From Mesorhizobium kowhaii (GTDB lineage: Bacteria; Pseudomonadota; Alphaproteobacteria; Rhizobiales; Rhizobiaceae), in contig NZ_MZXV01000072.1 of NCBI RefSeq assembly GCF_003253745.1, positions 28,387 to 92,386 on the forward strand: DNA of 64,000 bases. The letters run 5' to 3'. The translations under genes were made by a program, and so were the position numbers. Below are positions 1-8,868 of the stretch, in pieces. Each line of letters begins with the position of its first letter. The first letter of the stretch is position 1. The notes beneath the pieces are model-generated. The model worked only from the letters and a program-made list of their open reading frames with translations. It did not search any database and was not told the origin of the DNA.

Positions 1-1
1 G

Positions 2-1609
2 GCGACATTTGCGCCGCTCGAGAATGCGACCTTTCGTTCGATCTGGCTTGCCACACAGGTCGCCAGCCTTGGCTGGCTGATTCAAACCGTCGCCATCAGT
101 TGGCTGATGGCGACCATCTCGACCTCGGACGTGATGGTCGCCCTGGTGCAGGCTTCGACCACACTACCCGTATTTGTCCTGTCGATCTTCGCCGGGGCCC
201 TGGCTGACAACTACAGCCGCCGCAATCTCATGTTCGCCGGCTGGTGCGCGATAGCGTTGTCCTCGGCGATGCTGACTGTTCTTGCGGCGCTGGGGATTTT
301 CAATCCTTGGATGGTTCTCGCCTTCAGCTGTTTGGCCGGAGCGGGAGCCGCGTTCACCGATCCCGCCTGGCACGCGTCGGTGGGCGATATCTTGCGAAAA
401 CGCGAAGTCCCGGCCGCGGTCACGCTCATCTCGGTTGGATACAATGCCATTCGAAGCGTGGGCCCGGCGCTCGGTGGCATCGTCGTTGCCTCCTTTGGAC
501 CGCTGACAGCTTTCGCTGTGGCGACACTGACCTATCTAGCCCTGCTGGGGACCATAGGGCGCCGCAAATGGGATGTTCGCCCTTCACCTCTCCCGCGCGA
601 GCCATTGACCACTGCCATCCATGACGGAGCGCGCTTCACGGCCCTGTCGGCGGAGATCAAGGCGGCAATCGCGCGTGGAGCGCTTTTTGGCCTGACCAGC
701 ATCTCCATACTCGCGCTCCTGCCTCTCGTTGCCCGCGATCAGCTAGGCGGAGGACCAATCGTTTATGGTGTCCTGATGGCCGGCTTTGGGACCGGCGCCT
801 TGTGCGTCGGCATTTGCAACAATGTCTTGAGGCGGTCTTTGTCCCAGGAGCGGCTGACAACACTGGCATGCATTGCCTGTGCGGCATGTTGTCTATCTCT
901 TGCTCTTACCTCCACAGTGGTGGTGGCGGCTATTGCGCTGGCGCTCGGTGGCGCGGGCTGGGTCGTCACCTGGACGGGGCTTGACGTGAGCGTCCAATTG
1001 GCAAGCCCAAGGTGGGTCGTCGGTCGCACGCTCTCGATCCACTATGCCCTTTCGTCTGGCGGTATCACGGCCGGCAGTTGGCTGTGGGGCACAGTGGCTG
1101 AGAACTATTCGCTCACCACAGCCCTGGAATCTTCCGCTGGTGCGCTAATAATGGTCGCGGCCACCGGGCTCCTGATGCCTATCCGCCAATGGCAGGACTC
1201 TGATCAGGATCCTTTTGGCTTCGAAACGCCGCAGCTCGCTCTCGATCTGAAGCCGAGAAGCGGGCCGATCGTTGTCAAGATCGAGTACTCAATACCGGAG
1301 GCGAACGTCGAAGCTTTCCTGGACCGGATGCAGGAACGACGGCGCGTGCAAAGCCGCGTCGGTGCTCGCCACTGGAACCTCCAGCGCGATCTTCAGGATC
1401 CCTTGCTTTGGACAGAAACCTTTCGTACGCCGACCTGGATGGACTATCTGCGGCTGAATCATCGGCTGACAACGGCGGACAAGGAGTTGGACCAACATCT
1501 GCTCGAATTGAACATGGGAGCTCCACCTCTTACCAAGCTATCGATTGAGCGACCGACCGGGGCAACCCGCAAGCGGGCTCAATCGACGCGATTTTTCTTC
1601 CGGCTGTGA
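2..1609 (+). CDS. MFS exporter, MFS_3/EntS-like (5' end outside window)
   Basis: Major facilitator superfamily efflux protein of the transmembrane secretion effector (MFS_3) type. The frame is open from the second base of the window, and its first residues (APLENATFRSIWLATQ) are the usual lead into TM1 of this family, so the true start is upstream and the ATG at 107 is internal. Hydrophobic segments fill about the first 400 residues (motifs such as LADNYSRRNL between TM2 and TM3), followed by a soluble tail of about 110 residues that many MFS_3 proteins carry. Inner-membrane export of a small molecule is the family role; the substrate cannot be told from sequence. No partner gene is adjacent. 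Confidence 0.85.
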   Translation, partial: ATFAPLENATFRSIWLATQVASLGWLIQTVAISWLMATISTSDVMVALVQASTTLPVFVLSIFAGALADNYSRRNLMFAGWCAIALSSAMLTVLAALGIFNPWMVLAFSCLAGAGAAFTDPAWHASVGDILRKREVPAAVTLISVGYNAIRSVGPALGGIVVASFGPLTAFAVATLTYLALLGTIGRRKWDVRPSPLPREPLTTAIHDGARFTALSAEIKAAIARGALFGLTSISILALLPLVARDQLGGGPIVYGVLMAGFGTGALCVGICNNVLRRSLSQERLTTLACIACAACCLSLALTSTVVVAAIALALGGAGWVVTWTGLDVSVQLASPRWVVGRTLSIHYALSSGGITAGSWLWGTVAENYSLTTALESSAGALIMVAATGLLMPIRQWQDSDQDPFGFETPQLALDLKPRSGPIVVKIEYSIPEANVEAFLDRMQERRRVQSRVGARHWNLQRDLQDPLLWTETFRTPTWMDYLRLNHRLTTADKELDQHLLELNMGAPPLTKLSIERPTGATRKRAQSTRFFFRL

Positions 1610-1819
1610 ACGCAGGGTTTGGGCCGGTAGGGCTTGGTGGGCGCGGCGGCATGATCGCTTGTACGAGACCGTTCCGTCCTGGATGCTTCGGTCAGTGATT
1701 CTGGGCGTGCTTGAACCACTCGCCGGACATTTAGGGCTGCGTATCACACGGTCCGGCAAGAAGCTCACGGCGATGGCAATCTGATGGATGCAGTTCGATG
1801 ACGGTCAGGCAGGGCGGCT

Positions 1820-2134
1820 ATGAAGCGCATCCAAATAGACAGTGTCGAGCCAGGAGACATTATGTTCACGGCTCGACCACGTAGCAAGGTTGTCCGCTTT
1901 GCTACGCAGGGCATCCTGTCTCACGCTATGATTTGCGTACAGCATGGATCCTTCATCGACTCGACGATGGATGGCGTCCAGGCGCGCAATCTTCAGCGCG
2001 AGCTGTTCGAGGACAACGAAAAGGTGTTTCATTTCCGCCTGAAAGAGCCCGTTGCTCCCGAAATCTTGTCGAATATCATCGATTATGCCCGCGCTGAGAT
2101 CGGAGCGCGCTATTCCCTGCCTGAGGCCATCTGA
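1820..2134 (+). pseudogene. Truncated NlpC/P60-like (YiiX/C92-type) hydrolase
   Basis: A 104-residue product with the front half of the permuted papain-like fold: a GDIMF motif near residue 13, a conserved His in SHAMICV, and FIDST after it. Members of this family normally carry the catalytic Cys in a C-terminal segment; here the product ends at RYSLPEAI, just before that segment would come, so it is probably a 3'-truncated gene. The stop abuts the debris region that begins near 2140. Function of an intact relative would be a lipid or peptide amide hydrolase; the fragment is probably inactive. Confidence 0.5.
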
Positions 2135-2204
2135 TCAATAGGCGGGGTACGCAAACCGAGGTCGAAACGCCAGTTCTGTTCCCGTCTGGTCGCTAGGGTT
2201 TACA

Positions 2205-2317
2205 AGAGGGCAGCGCCGTGCGTCGTCCCGGCGCAGGAAGGTCTCGCTGACGTAGCGACCTTTGCGACGGACCTGGATACGCCAGGAACCGGACGAGAGC
2301 TTTGTGTAGGTGGCCAT
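2205..2317 (-). pseudogene. Tyrosine recombinase N-terminal fragment
   Basis: From the ATG at 2317 the minus strand encodes MATYTKLSSGSWRIQVRRK and then GRYVSETFLRRDDARR, the usual N-terminal DNA-binding beta-sheet start of phage/ICE-type site-specific integrases. The match stops after about 38 residues and the frame runs into unrelated sequence. The catalytic half of an integrase of similar type lies at about 5982-6330 on the other strand. Short fragment, so the family call is moderate. Confidence 0.5.
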
Positions 2318-2454
2318 TTTTTCGTGTGCGCTCCGTGTGCACTGAGAGATCGAAACGTGGCGAAAAGGGTCGTATGTGCACTCGGCAGGTTCTAACGATT
2401 TGATGTTAAAGAAAAAATGCTGAAAAATCAAGATCATAGAGTGGCCATGGCGCC

Positions 2455-2545
2455 CATGATGGACTGGACGGATCGAGTCGGGTCTGCGGACTTTCCTCGA
2501 GGCCGGCAGCGGCCCCGTGGACACGGCAGGGATGATGGCACTCAT
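2455..2545 (-). pseudogene. 5' remnant of a second thiC copy
   Basis: The minus strand from the ATG at 2545 encodes MSAIIPAVSTGPLPASRK, closely matching the first residues of the intact thiC at 20966 (MNALTPAVSTGPLPASRK). Homology is lost after about 30 codons. The upstream leader, including the TPP riboswitch region, is also duplicated. Only the extreme 5' end of the gene survives. Confidence 0.8.
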
Positions 2546-2661
2546 TGAGGCTCTTTTGCTCATGCATTGGAGACCCAGATCGGTGCCGGAAGGATGAAAA
2601 GACGCTTTGGTCGACCCTGCCCAAACAGGACCTCGGGCGTAACTCCCGCAAAGCGTTTGTG

Positions 2662-2755
2662 CCGTCTCTAGCAGCAGTATGAACTGGATCAGGTTCAACG
2701 GATCACTGCGCCGCGAAAGCCAGCCGTATCCCACCCCTTTGCCGCCCGGATGAAT
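2662..2755 (-). pseudogene. Degenerate TPP riboswitch (THI element) copy
   Basis: The minus strand carries about 45-50 nt essentially identical to the riboswitch before the intact thiC, including the TTGAACCTGATCC core. Flanking conserved parts are damaged: GGCTGAGAT has become GGTGGGAT and GGCGTAGGGAC has become GCTGCTAGAGAC. Because the TGAGA-containing loop binds the pyrimidine of thiamine pyrophosphate, this copy is likely non-functional. Confidence 0.75.
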
Positions 2756-2927
2756 GCCTCAGGTTGAACGGGACGGTGCTATATTTTGTGAAGCGCATTT
2801 GGCCGGCGGAAAAAACTGGGACGGAAAGCTCGTGCATGTGTCGGCCACAAATCACGCCTCGAACCAAGAGAGGAAAGGGATAGCCAAACCGTCGGACTAA
2901 AGATCAATCGTTATGATGCTCACGCCT

Positions 2928-4472
2928 TCAATCCATACCGAAGGTTCGCGCGTAGATCGCCTCGATCCGCCCTGCCTCGTCATTGGTCAGTGCGGCGAAT
3001 TCGTTTTCGCGGGCGCGGTTCGACAGATGACCACCATTCTGGTGAAGGAAACGGAAGAGCAGATCGGTCAGACGTTCGGGCATGTCGATAAAGGCATCCA
3101 CCTGTTGCCGGAATCGATCGTAGCGTTGCAGAAAAGCGGATTCCTCGGGAAGGTCTCGTTCGATCGTCCGCTGGACGCAGGCATAGAGGAATTCGGCGTG
3201 TGGGGTTGCATCGAAGAATCGGTAGAAATCCCCCGTGTCATTCAGCACCCGGACGTTGAATTGCGGCGTCGGTTCCCATTCGACCAATGGCAGAAGGCGC
3301 TGCGAATAACTCTCGAGCACGCGCCTGTACTCGTCGATCCGGTCCAGGATCGCGGCCGAGACGGGAAACACCACTCCCGGCGGATTGAAGCCGTACATGG
3401 CAAGGACATGGTGGATTAGGTAGCGGTGAATGCGGCCGTTTCCGTCCTCGAACGGGTGGATGTAGACAAAGCCGAAGGCGAGGATTGCGGCGGCGATAAC
3501 TGCATCAAGGTTTTGCGCGGGGCCTTGATCGAAGGCCACCATCCCATCGATGAGCCGCGGCAGGTCCTCAGGCCGAGCGCTGATGTGATCGGGTAGGGGC
3601 ATGCGGTTATCTCGGTCATGCTGGCCGACGAAGGCTCCTTCCTTTCGGAAGCCAAGTCTCACGAAACGGGCATCGCCGAGTACAATTCTTTGCAGACGCA
3701 GCAGCTCATCGCGATCGATCGGTTGGCGGCCGGCTTCGCCGATGGCGCGGCCCCAGCGTTGGATTCGGTCTTGCGGCGGGCGCTCGCCCTCGATCGCGTA
3801 GCTTGATCGCGAGTCTTTGAGCAAAAGAAAGGCGGCGGTCCGAGCAAGGAGGTCGCGCGGCACGTCCGCTACGATTCCCTCCGCACGCCTCGGCAGTTCA
3901 AGGCCAATGAATTTTTCGAGAGCCTTGGTGCGGAACACCAGAGGGCAGAACTCAGGCGTGCCTGGGAGATTGTCCCTTATGCGGTAGCGCGAAGCGGTCT
4001 TCACGGGTCCGGACCATTGCAACTCGGGATCGACAACCGGAACGTAGCGTCCGGCATCCGCGTCGGGCAGATCGAGACGCGCGCCCGTCAGCCATTCATA
4101 TAGAAACCAGATGCGGCGGGCATAACTGCCGGTTGGGCGTTCACGGACCAACGCCTCGATCGGTACGGGACCGGTGACCTGGAACAGCCGCTTGAGGACG
4201 GCAAGGTCGAGCCCCTCGTACTTGAGCGCGAAGGTAAGGTGGCCTTCGACGGTTGGATGTGGGGCATGGCGGGGCGTCATGATCCTCCAGCCGTCCCGTT
4301 CAGTAATTCGATGATGCTCGCCAATGGCGGACAACGTGCGAGGCAAGGGAACGGCGAGCCCGTAGGCTCCTATCAGGGCGCTGTATCCGGCCGGGATCGC
4401 GGTCTCCGGAAGGCGTATTTCCTGAAAAACGATAACAGGTCCTGAAAATTGGTGCTGCTGCGCTGCAGCCAT
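2928..4472 (-). CDS. Fic-domain AMP-transferase-like protein
   Basis: A 514-residue Fic protein. The core motif HPFEDGNGR lies at about residues 339-347 (His339 being the catalytic base for nucleotidyl transfer in this fold). An inhibitory-helix motif of the (S/T)xxxE(G/N) type, SYAIEG, lies at about 224-229, N-terminal to the core, so this is a self-inhibited class II Fic enzyme. A DUF4172/Fic_N-like domain precedes it and a helical tail follows. Such enzymes attach AMP or related groups to target proteins; the target here is unknown. The gene stands alone, with debris on both sides. Its 3' end and the following 200 bp are duplicated in inverted orientation upstream of thiC. The start at 4472 is the first ATG; no strong ribosome-binding site is seen. 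Confidence 0.9.
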   Translation of the reverse strand: MAAAQQHQFSGPVIVFQEIRLPETAIPAGYSALIGAYGLAVPLPRTLSAIGEHHRITERDGWRIMTPRHAPHPTVEGHLTFALKYEGLDLAVLKRLFQVTGPVPIEALVRERPTGSYARRIWFLYEWLTGARLDLPDADAGRYVPVVDPELQWSGPVKTASRYRIRDNLPGTPEFCPLVFRTKALEKFIGLELPRRAEGIVADVPRDLLARTAAFLLLKDSRSSYAIEGERPPQDRIQRWGRAIGEAGRQPIDRDELLRLQRIVLGDARFVRLGFRKEGAFVGQHDRDNRMPLPDHISARPEDLPRLIDGMVAFDQGPAQNLDAVIAAAILAFGFVYIHPFEDGNGRIHRYLIHHVLAMYGFNPPGVVFPVSAAILDRIDEYRRVLESYSQRLLPLVEWEPTPQFNVRVLNDTGDFYRFFDATPHAEFLYACVQRTIERDLPEESAFLQRYDRFRQQVDAFIDMPERLTDLLFRFLHQNGGHLSNRARENEFAALTNDEAGRIEAIYARTFGMD

Positions 4473-4688
4473 GAAAATCGGACCCTTCGCTCGAATTTTG
4501 GTTTCAAGCCAGCCAAAACCGTGAAGAATGATCTTACCACACGAAAATTGGTCCTAAAAGACGAATTTCGCCGAAAACAGATTCCCAAGCATTACATAAG
4601 ACCGCTGATTTGTCCTCCAACCCCTAACGTCTGTCAGCTCGTCGTCAGGATGAAACGGCGGTTCGGCGCCAGGACCGGCCGCGCATTC

Positions 4689-5000
4689 ATCCGGTAAGCG
4701 CGGTGAACTTGTCGATGTCGGCGGCGCCAACCTGCAGCGGCTCGCGTGCCACCATCCAGTCGACGATCTCCGAGCATGGCGGCGTCGTCGTCAGCGAGCC
4801 CTCGTAGCTCCCAATAGGCCAGCGAGGCGGGTAGGAGACCGTTCGGATCCACATCCTCAACCAAGGCCTCGGCGACAGCCTTAGCCGGGAAAGCTGCCGC
4901 GAGGCTTGCAAGTGCCTCGTTTTTCGCACCCGGTGTCAGGAAGACGCCAAGCACGCCGAGCCCGCTCGAACTCGCTTGCTTTGGAGAAGGGAGGTTGCTC
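4689..5000 (-). pseudogene. Unidentified broken gene
   Basis: Two minus-strand frames join into one protein-like stretch: a front half containing KNEALASLAAAFPAKAVAEA and DPNGLLPASLAYWELRG, then, after a one-base shift near 4780, SEIVDWMVAREPLQVGAADI ending at a stop at 4689. Composition and codon use look like coding DNA, but I do not recognise the family. It lies between the Fic gene and an IS3 remnant, which probably truncated its start. Confidence 0.4.
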
Positions 5001-5059
5001 GTCAGCTGTTCCGACTTCCTGAAGGTTGAGCACCGTCGCTGAACAAAGAAGCCCCGACA

Positions 5060-5575
5060 ATGAACTGGCCCACGAAAGTTGGAACAACCTTCGGGGTTTT
5101 GTCCAGACACAGTGCGAGTTTCAAGCGATCAGTTGTCGATAAGTATCTGAGCGGAGATGAAAGCTACGCGAGTGCGGCGTCGGACCATGGAGTTGACGCG
5201 GCGACTGTTCGCAAGTGGGTGGCCTTGTACCAGGTGCATGGCGATGCCGGGCTGTTGGGCAAGTATGGTCGTTACGACGCGGCTTTCAAGCTGTCAGTGC
5301 TGGAGCGGATGTGGGAGGACGGTCTGTCGCATCGCCAGACGGCGGCGCTGTTCAATATCCGCAATGCCGGTTGCCTGACGGGCTGGGAGAAGCGCTATCA
5401 TGCGGGCGGGATAGAGGCGCTCGGCCCGCGCCCCAGAGGACAACCCATGTCAAAGCCGCCGGCCCCCGCAGTGCCTGTTGCAGCCAGTGACGAGGCCAAA
5501 AGCCGTGAAGAACTGCTGGCCGAGCTGAAGCAACTGCGGATGGAGAACGCCTACCTAAAAAACTGGAGGACTTAA
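5060..5575 (+). CDS. IS3-family transposase OrfA (remnant element)
   Basis: A 171-residue OrfA with two helix-turn-helix segments (about 14-50 and 60-95) and a leucine-zipper-like tail (ELLAELKQLRMENAYLKN) typical of IS3-family OrfA. The tail ends on a run of A at 5557-5562, the usual position of the -1 frameshift that yields OrfAB. The DNA at 5061 onward (TGAACTGGCCCACGAAAGTT) looks like the element's left terminal repeat, so translation probably starts further in than the ATG at 5060. Confidence 0.75.
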   Translation: MNWPTKVGTTFGVLSRHSASFKRSVVDKYLSGDESYASAASDHGVDAATVRKWVALYQVHGDAGLLGKYGRYDAAFKLSVLERMWEDGLSHRQTAALFNIRNAGCLTGWEKRYHAGGIEALGPRPRGQPMSKPPAPAVPVAASDEAKSREELLAELKQLRMENAYLKNWRT

Positions 5576-5825
5576 CGCGGGAACACGCGCCCAAAAAGCG
5601 CAAGCCGTCCAGGCGTTAAGGCCGCTGCATCCGCTTGAGGGACTACTCGAACTGGCGAAGCTGCCGCGCAGCACGTTCTATTACAGGCAAAAGGCGGCCT
5701 CGCGCCCGGACCGCCATGCGGCGCTGAAGGAGGCGATCAAGGCTATCTTCGACAGCCACAAAGGCCGCTACGGCTATCGCCGGGTGACCGCGCAACTGCG
5801 CCGGCTAGGCCGGCGCGTCACTTCG
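5567..5825 (+). pseudogene. IS3-family transposase OrfB, truncated and frameshifted
   Basis: Downstream of OrfA the shifted frame gives LEDLTREHAPKKRK, then a one-base deletion near 5607 puts the rest (ALRPLHPLEGLLELAKLPRS, HKGRYGYRRVTAQLRRLG) in a third frame. This is the start of OrfB before the DDE core. Homology ends near 5825, so the catalytic domain is missing and the element is dead. Confidence 0.7.
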
Positions 5826-5981
5826 CAAGACCGCGGTTGCGCTGATGGCACTCGGAAAGAACCATTTCTTCGGCGTCCGGGATAGTCGCTTCCAACTGCA
5901 GGTCATAGCGCGCGCCTCGTAACCGGGGTAACCCAGCGCCACGGCCGCACAGGTGTTGCGGAACACCTGTTTCTCCTCGGT

Positions 5982-6330
5982 TTGGCTTACTTCCAACCAT
6001 TCGCGGACCACACGCGAGCAATCCGCTTTGGCCGCTACGTCTCTCCCTTTGAAGCCAATAGTTGGCTCTTCCCTGCAGACAGCGAAAGCGGACATCTGGC
6101 CGAGCAGAAGGACGATCGGGATGTTCTTGGCAAGTGGGGCAATGACCTGCGGCAGACATTCAGGACGCTTGCGACGGCTGCTGGCGTCTCGGAGTTCGAC
6201 GCGCGTCTGCTCATGAACCACGCCATCCCAGGCGTGAACGCCGGGTACATTTCGAGGCACAAGCTGCTCGAGGATCACCAACGCATCCAACAACAAGCTA
6301 TAAGCGCGACGATGTTTGGCGCTCTAGGCA
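5982..6330 (+). pseudogene. Tyrosine recombinase C-terminal fragment
   Basis: The frame encodes the catalytic end of an integrase: GNDLRQTFRTLATAAGV (the R-x-x-F/W box), then LLMNHAIPGVNAGYI with the catalytic-Tyr context, then a helical tail. The N-terminal and core-binding domains are missing; the frame begins in unrelated DNA after the IS3 remnant. After about 6330 the reading frame continues to 6620 with low-complexity content that does not look like integrase. Confidence 0.6.
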
Positions 6331-6499
6331 ACCTAATTGCCAAGGATGATGCAGTCCGCTCGTGGCTCGGCCCGTGTGCAACGCGACGGGCAATTCAGGT
6401 CGCTATGCGAAACGATGGCGAAGCTCTACGCGACGAGTATAGGAGCGTTGTCTTCGTTCGCAGCGCGGATCCGTCGCCTCCACCCACATTGGGGATATG

Positions 6500-6760
6500 T
6501 CAGTTTGGTGCCTTGAAACCGGCAGCTACCCCCATGACCAGGGCCATGGCCCCGGCAATCGCCATTGGCACTCCAAGGATCAGCTCGGCCGTTTCAATGT
6601 TAGGACGAACCGGCAGGTAAAGCCCTGTGCTGCACCAAGGGCTTTTGCCGGCGAGATCAAACCCCAGTAGACAAGGCAAATCATCGTGCCAGGACCAAAA
6701 GGCCATCCACGGCACCGAGAAGGGCCACCACAGCCGAGAGAACCCTCGTCTAAGGCTCAT
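6500..6760 (-). CDS. Small hydrophobic protein, doubtful
   Basis: An 86-residue minus-strand frame with Trp-rich hydrophobic start and a convincing C-terminal membrane segment (ILGVPMAIAGAMALVMGVAA). It could be the end of a decayed membrane protein, since the other frame upstream also encodes a hydrophobic stretch. No family recognised and no clear ribosome-binding site. Confidence 0.25.
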   Translation of the reverse strand: MSLRRGFSRLWWPFSVPWMAFWSWHDDLPCLLGFDLAGKSPWCSTGLYLPVRPNIETAELILGVPMAIAGAMALVMGVAAGFKAPN

Positions 6761-6775
6761 GCCGTGAACTGCCGC

Positions 6776-7435
6776 TCAGAGAAAGCTACCCCAATGGCTC
6801 TCGGCGACAATCGAGATTGGCAATCCTTGGTCGCGCCAGTCGGTCGCCTTGACGATCTTGTCGCCAAATGACGAATGTTTCCACGATTCGGTGGCATAGG
6901 CCCCTATCACCAAAACCTCTGTCTTCTGGCTCAGACCTCCCGTGAAGCCACCGCGATCTGCAATGGCTTGTTCGCAGTGTTTTCGCTGACCGAAATTGAA
7001 TGTGCCTGTGAAGCAGTATAGCCGGCCGGCGAAGGTCAAAGTTGGGGCCGGCCTGCAGAGTGGCAGCGTTGTCGGCTTTAGCACTTCCCCAAGTTCGAAA
7101 TCACGATTCGAAAAGCTGTTTAGCGTGTCCAAGAGTTCGGCGTGTTCATTCGAATCGAGCACTCCGTCTGCGAGGATATCGTTGATGCGCCCATACAAGG
7201 TTCGGATGAGTGGCTGATTGCTGATCTCCGCATTCGCCGCCAACCATTTTTGAAGGAATTCGACCTCGGCCTTGTTGATGGTTCCATCCGCGGCCAGGCC
7301 GCGCGCAAGTCCGATGAGTTCGTCGACTTGACGCGATGAGATGCGATCACCGCCAACGCGATTGTAAAATTTGTCGTCCACTAGGACCTCCCTCTTCCAA
7401 GAAACCGAAGCTGCGGAACGCGGGCCGATTTCCAT
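6776..7435 (-). CDS. BRCT-domain protein
   Basis: A 219-residue protein. The C-terminal 85 residues form a BRCT domain like that of NAD-dependent DNA ligases (TFAGRLYCFTGTFNFGQR, then AIADRGGFTG and TEVLVIG, ending in a Trp-containing helix). The N-terminal 110 residues are helical and acidic and resemble the TerB-like segment seen in stand-alone bacterial BRCT proteins (LIGLARGLAADGTINKAE). The role is unknown; DNA-nick or NAD-related binding is the family expectation. A GTG near VDDKFYN is an alternative start. The next gene upstream on the same strand is the SNase, 21 bp away, so the two may be co-transcribed. Confidence 0.75.
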   Translation of the reverse strand: MEIGPRSAASVSWKREVLVDDKFYNRVGGDRISSRQVDELIGLARGLAADGTINKAEVEFLQKWLAANAEISNQPLIRTLYGRINDILADGVLDSNEHAELLDTLNSFSNRDFELGEVLKPTTLPLCRPAPTLTFAGRLYCFTGTFNFGQRKHCEQAIADRGGFTGGLSQKTEVLVIGAYATESWKHSSFGDKIVKATDWRDQGLPISIVAESHWGSFL

Positions 7436-7456
7436 TTAACCTCCCACTCAAATTAT

Positions 7457-8323
7457 TCAGTCGGCCAAAATTCCACGGCCGTTTGTCGTTGTGTAACAGA
7501 GCGTTTCGCATGCAACGCCGTCGCCATCACGATCCAACTTGCGGCCCCATGGGCAATTGCTGAGATACCATTGGGCTTCGTCGCAGGAGCCGATTTGCGA
7601 GCAAGTCCGCCGCGGCTGACATGAGTAGCTTTGCGCTACCTGCCGGCGGCTGATGATGCCGAGAGGTTGACTGACGGCTGGCTGCTGACTGTCCGCATGC
7701 TCAGCACGCCAATCCCATGGCTTCTGAAACGTTCCGACCCACAGGCCGACCTTCGCCTTCTCGGCTTTGGTTTGCTGCGCTGCATACGCGCCGTGGCTGT
7801 AGCGAAACCAATCGAGCGCTTGGCCGTGCTCGACCATCCAGGCTGCGACTCCTGCGCCGTCGGCGCGCCGGCACTCGCCGACAAAACGGCCGTAACGGTC
7901 CCAGGTGACGAAGCTGCAATGCACTGGCCTCGAGGCCGCCAGGAACTTATCCAGTGCTTCGGCGGCTTGGCGCCCGCAGGCATATTCGAAGCCCTTGGCG
8001 TCATCGCAATACTGCCGGCTTTCTGGCGCGTCGATTCCGTTAAAGCGGATCCGCTGTCCGTGAATTTCGATCGTGTCGCCATCGATCACCGACGCAACAC
8101 CGGCGATCGGCGCCGGGCTCGGGCCGGTCCAGTTCGCCAGATTGAGCTCAGGCATGCGGTCGCCATGCTGCATGACGAACTGCGTTGCGTAGGCCGCCAT
8201 CGCAGCCACGGTTGCGATAATCAGCCGCTTTGGAATGCCCGCCAATTTGCGTACTCGCCGCTGCTTGGCGCCAGTCCGTTTGCGCCATTGGGCAGATCGA
8301 TTGTCGTAGCGAGAGCTGTCCAA
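7457..8323 (-). CDS. Thermonuclease (SNase) with excalibur domain
   Basis: A 288-residue protein with one N-terminal membrane anchor (IIATVAAMAAYATQFVM, about residues 35-51), a staphylococcal-nuclease domain (about 75-205: VIDGDTIEIHGQRIRFNGID, DAPESRQYC, WDRYGRFVGEC) and a C-terminal excalibur calcium-binding motif (DRDGDGVACE). It would act as an anchored or exported DNA/RNA nuclease. The start is the first ATG. Two genes of the excalibur type sit in tandem here; the upstream one is broken. Confidence 0.85.
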   Translation of the reverse strand: MDSSRYDNRSAQWRKRTGAKQRRVRKLAGIPKRLIIATVAAMAAYATQFVMQHGDRMPELNLANWTGPSPAPIAGVASVIDGDTIEIHGQRIRFNGIDAPESRQYCDDAKGFEYACGRQAAEALDKFLAASRPVHCSFVTWDRYGRFVGECRRADGAGVAAWMVEHGQALDWFRYSHGAYAAQQTKAEKAKVGLWVGTFQKPWDWRAEHADSQQPAVSQPLGIISRRQVAQSYSCQPRRTCSQIGSCDEAQWYLSNCPWGRKLDRDGDGVACETLCYTTTNGRGILAD

Positions 8324-8335
8324 CGTCCGCCGCCC

Positions 8336-8715
8336 CTACTCGCATCCGACGCCGTCGTGATCGCGGTCCAGCTTGTTGGGATCACCGTTGGTGATCTTCA
8401 CCGGGCCAACCACGACAGCATTGTTTCCCTTGCCGCCTGCGCAATCCAAATCACCGCCGCCCGGCCGTGACGATTGCGTCGGTGCTGCCGACACCCCTCG
8501 ATACCTATTGACGACTGCCGCAGCGCGCACGCCGTCGCCCTCGATATGCGTGTTCCGACTGTTCGGATTGAACGGGTCGACTGTTTGGAGGAGCAGATTT
8601 GCATGGCCGCGTCGCCGGCCGCGAGTGTCACCGTGTCGTAATGGTTCAAGTAGTCGGCTGCGCAGCCCGAGAAGAGCACTGCGCACAACACGCACGAAAA
8701 TTCGCGCACGCCCAT
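8336..8715 (-). pseudogene. Excalibur-domain lipoprotein, frameshifted
   Basis: From the ATG at 8715 the minus strand gives a lipoprotein signal (LCAVLFSGC lipobox) and DYLNHYDTVTLAAGDAAM; the continuation (ANLLLQTVDPFNPNSRNTHI, then a terminal KLDRDHDGVGCE excalibur motif) is in another frame, joined by a shift near 8605. Joined, it makes a short periplasmic lipoprotein with a C-terminal calcium-binding motif. Role unknown. Confidence 0.65.
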
Positions 8716-8868
8716 GAATGAATTTCCCCAACCCAGGAAAGATCATGCGCTATTTGGGTTTTGTTGTCGAATCCAGAAGAGGTTCGACCTTCCGTGAAGG
8801 CACCATTGCCGTCATGCCGCGTCGTCTACAGTTGATAGATCAGAAAAGTCGGCTTCGGGGAGGAATAC

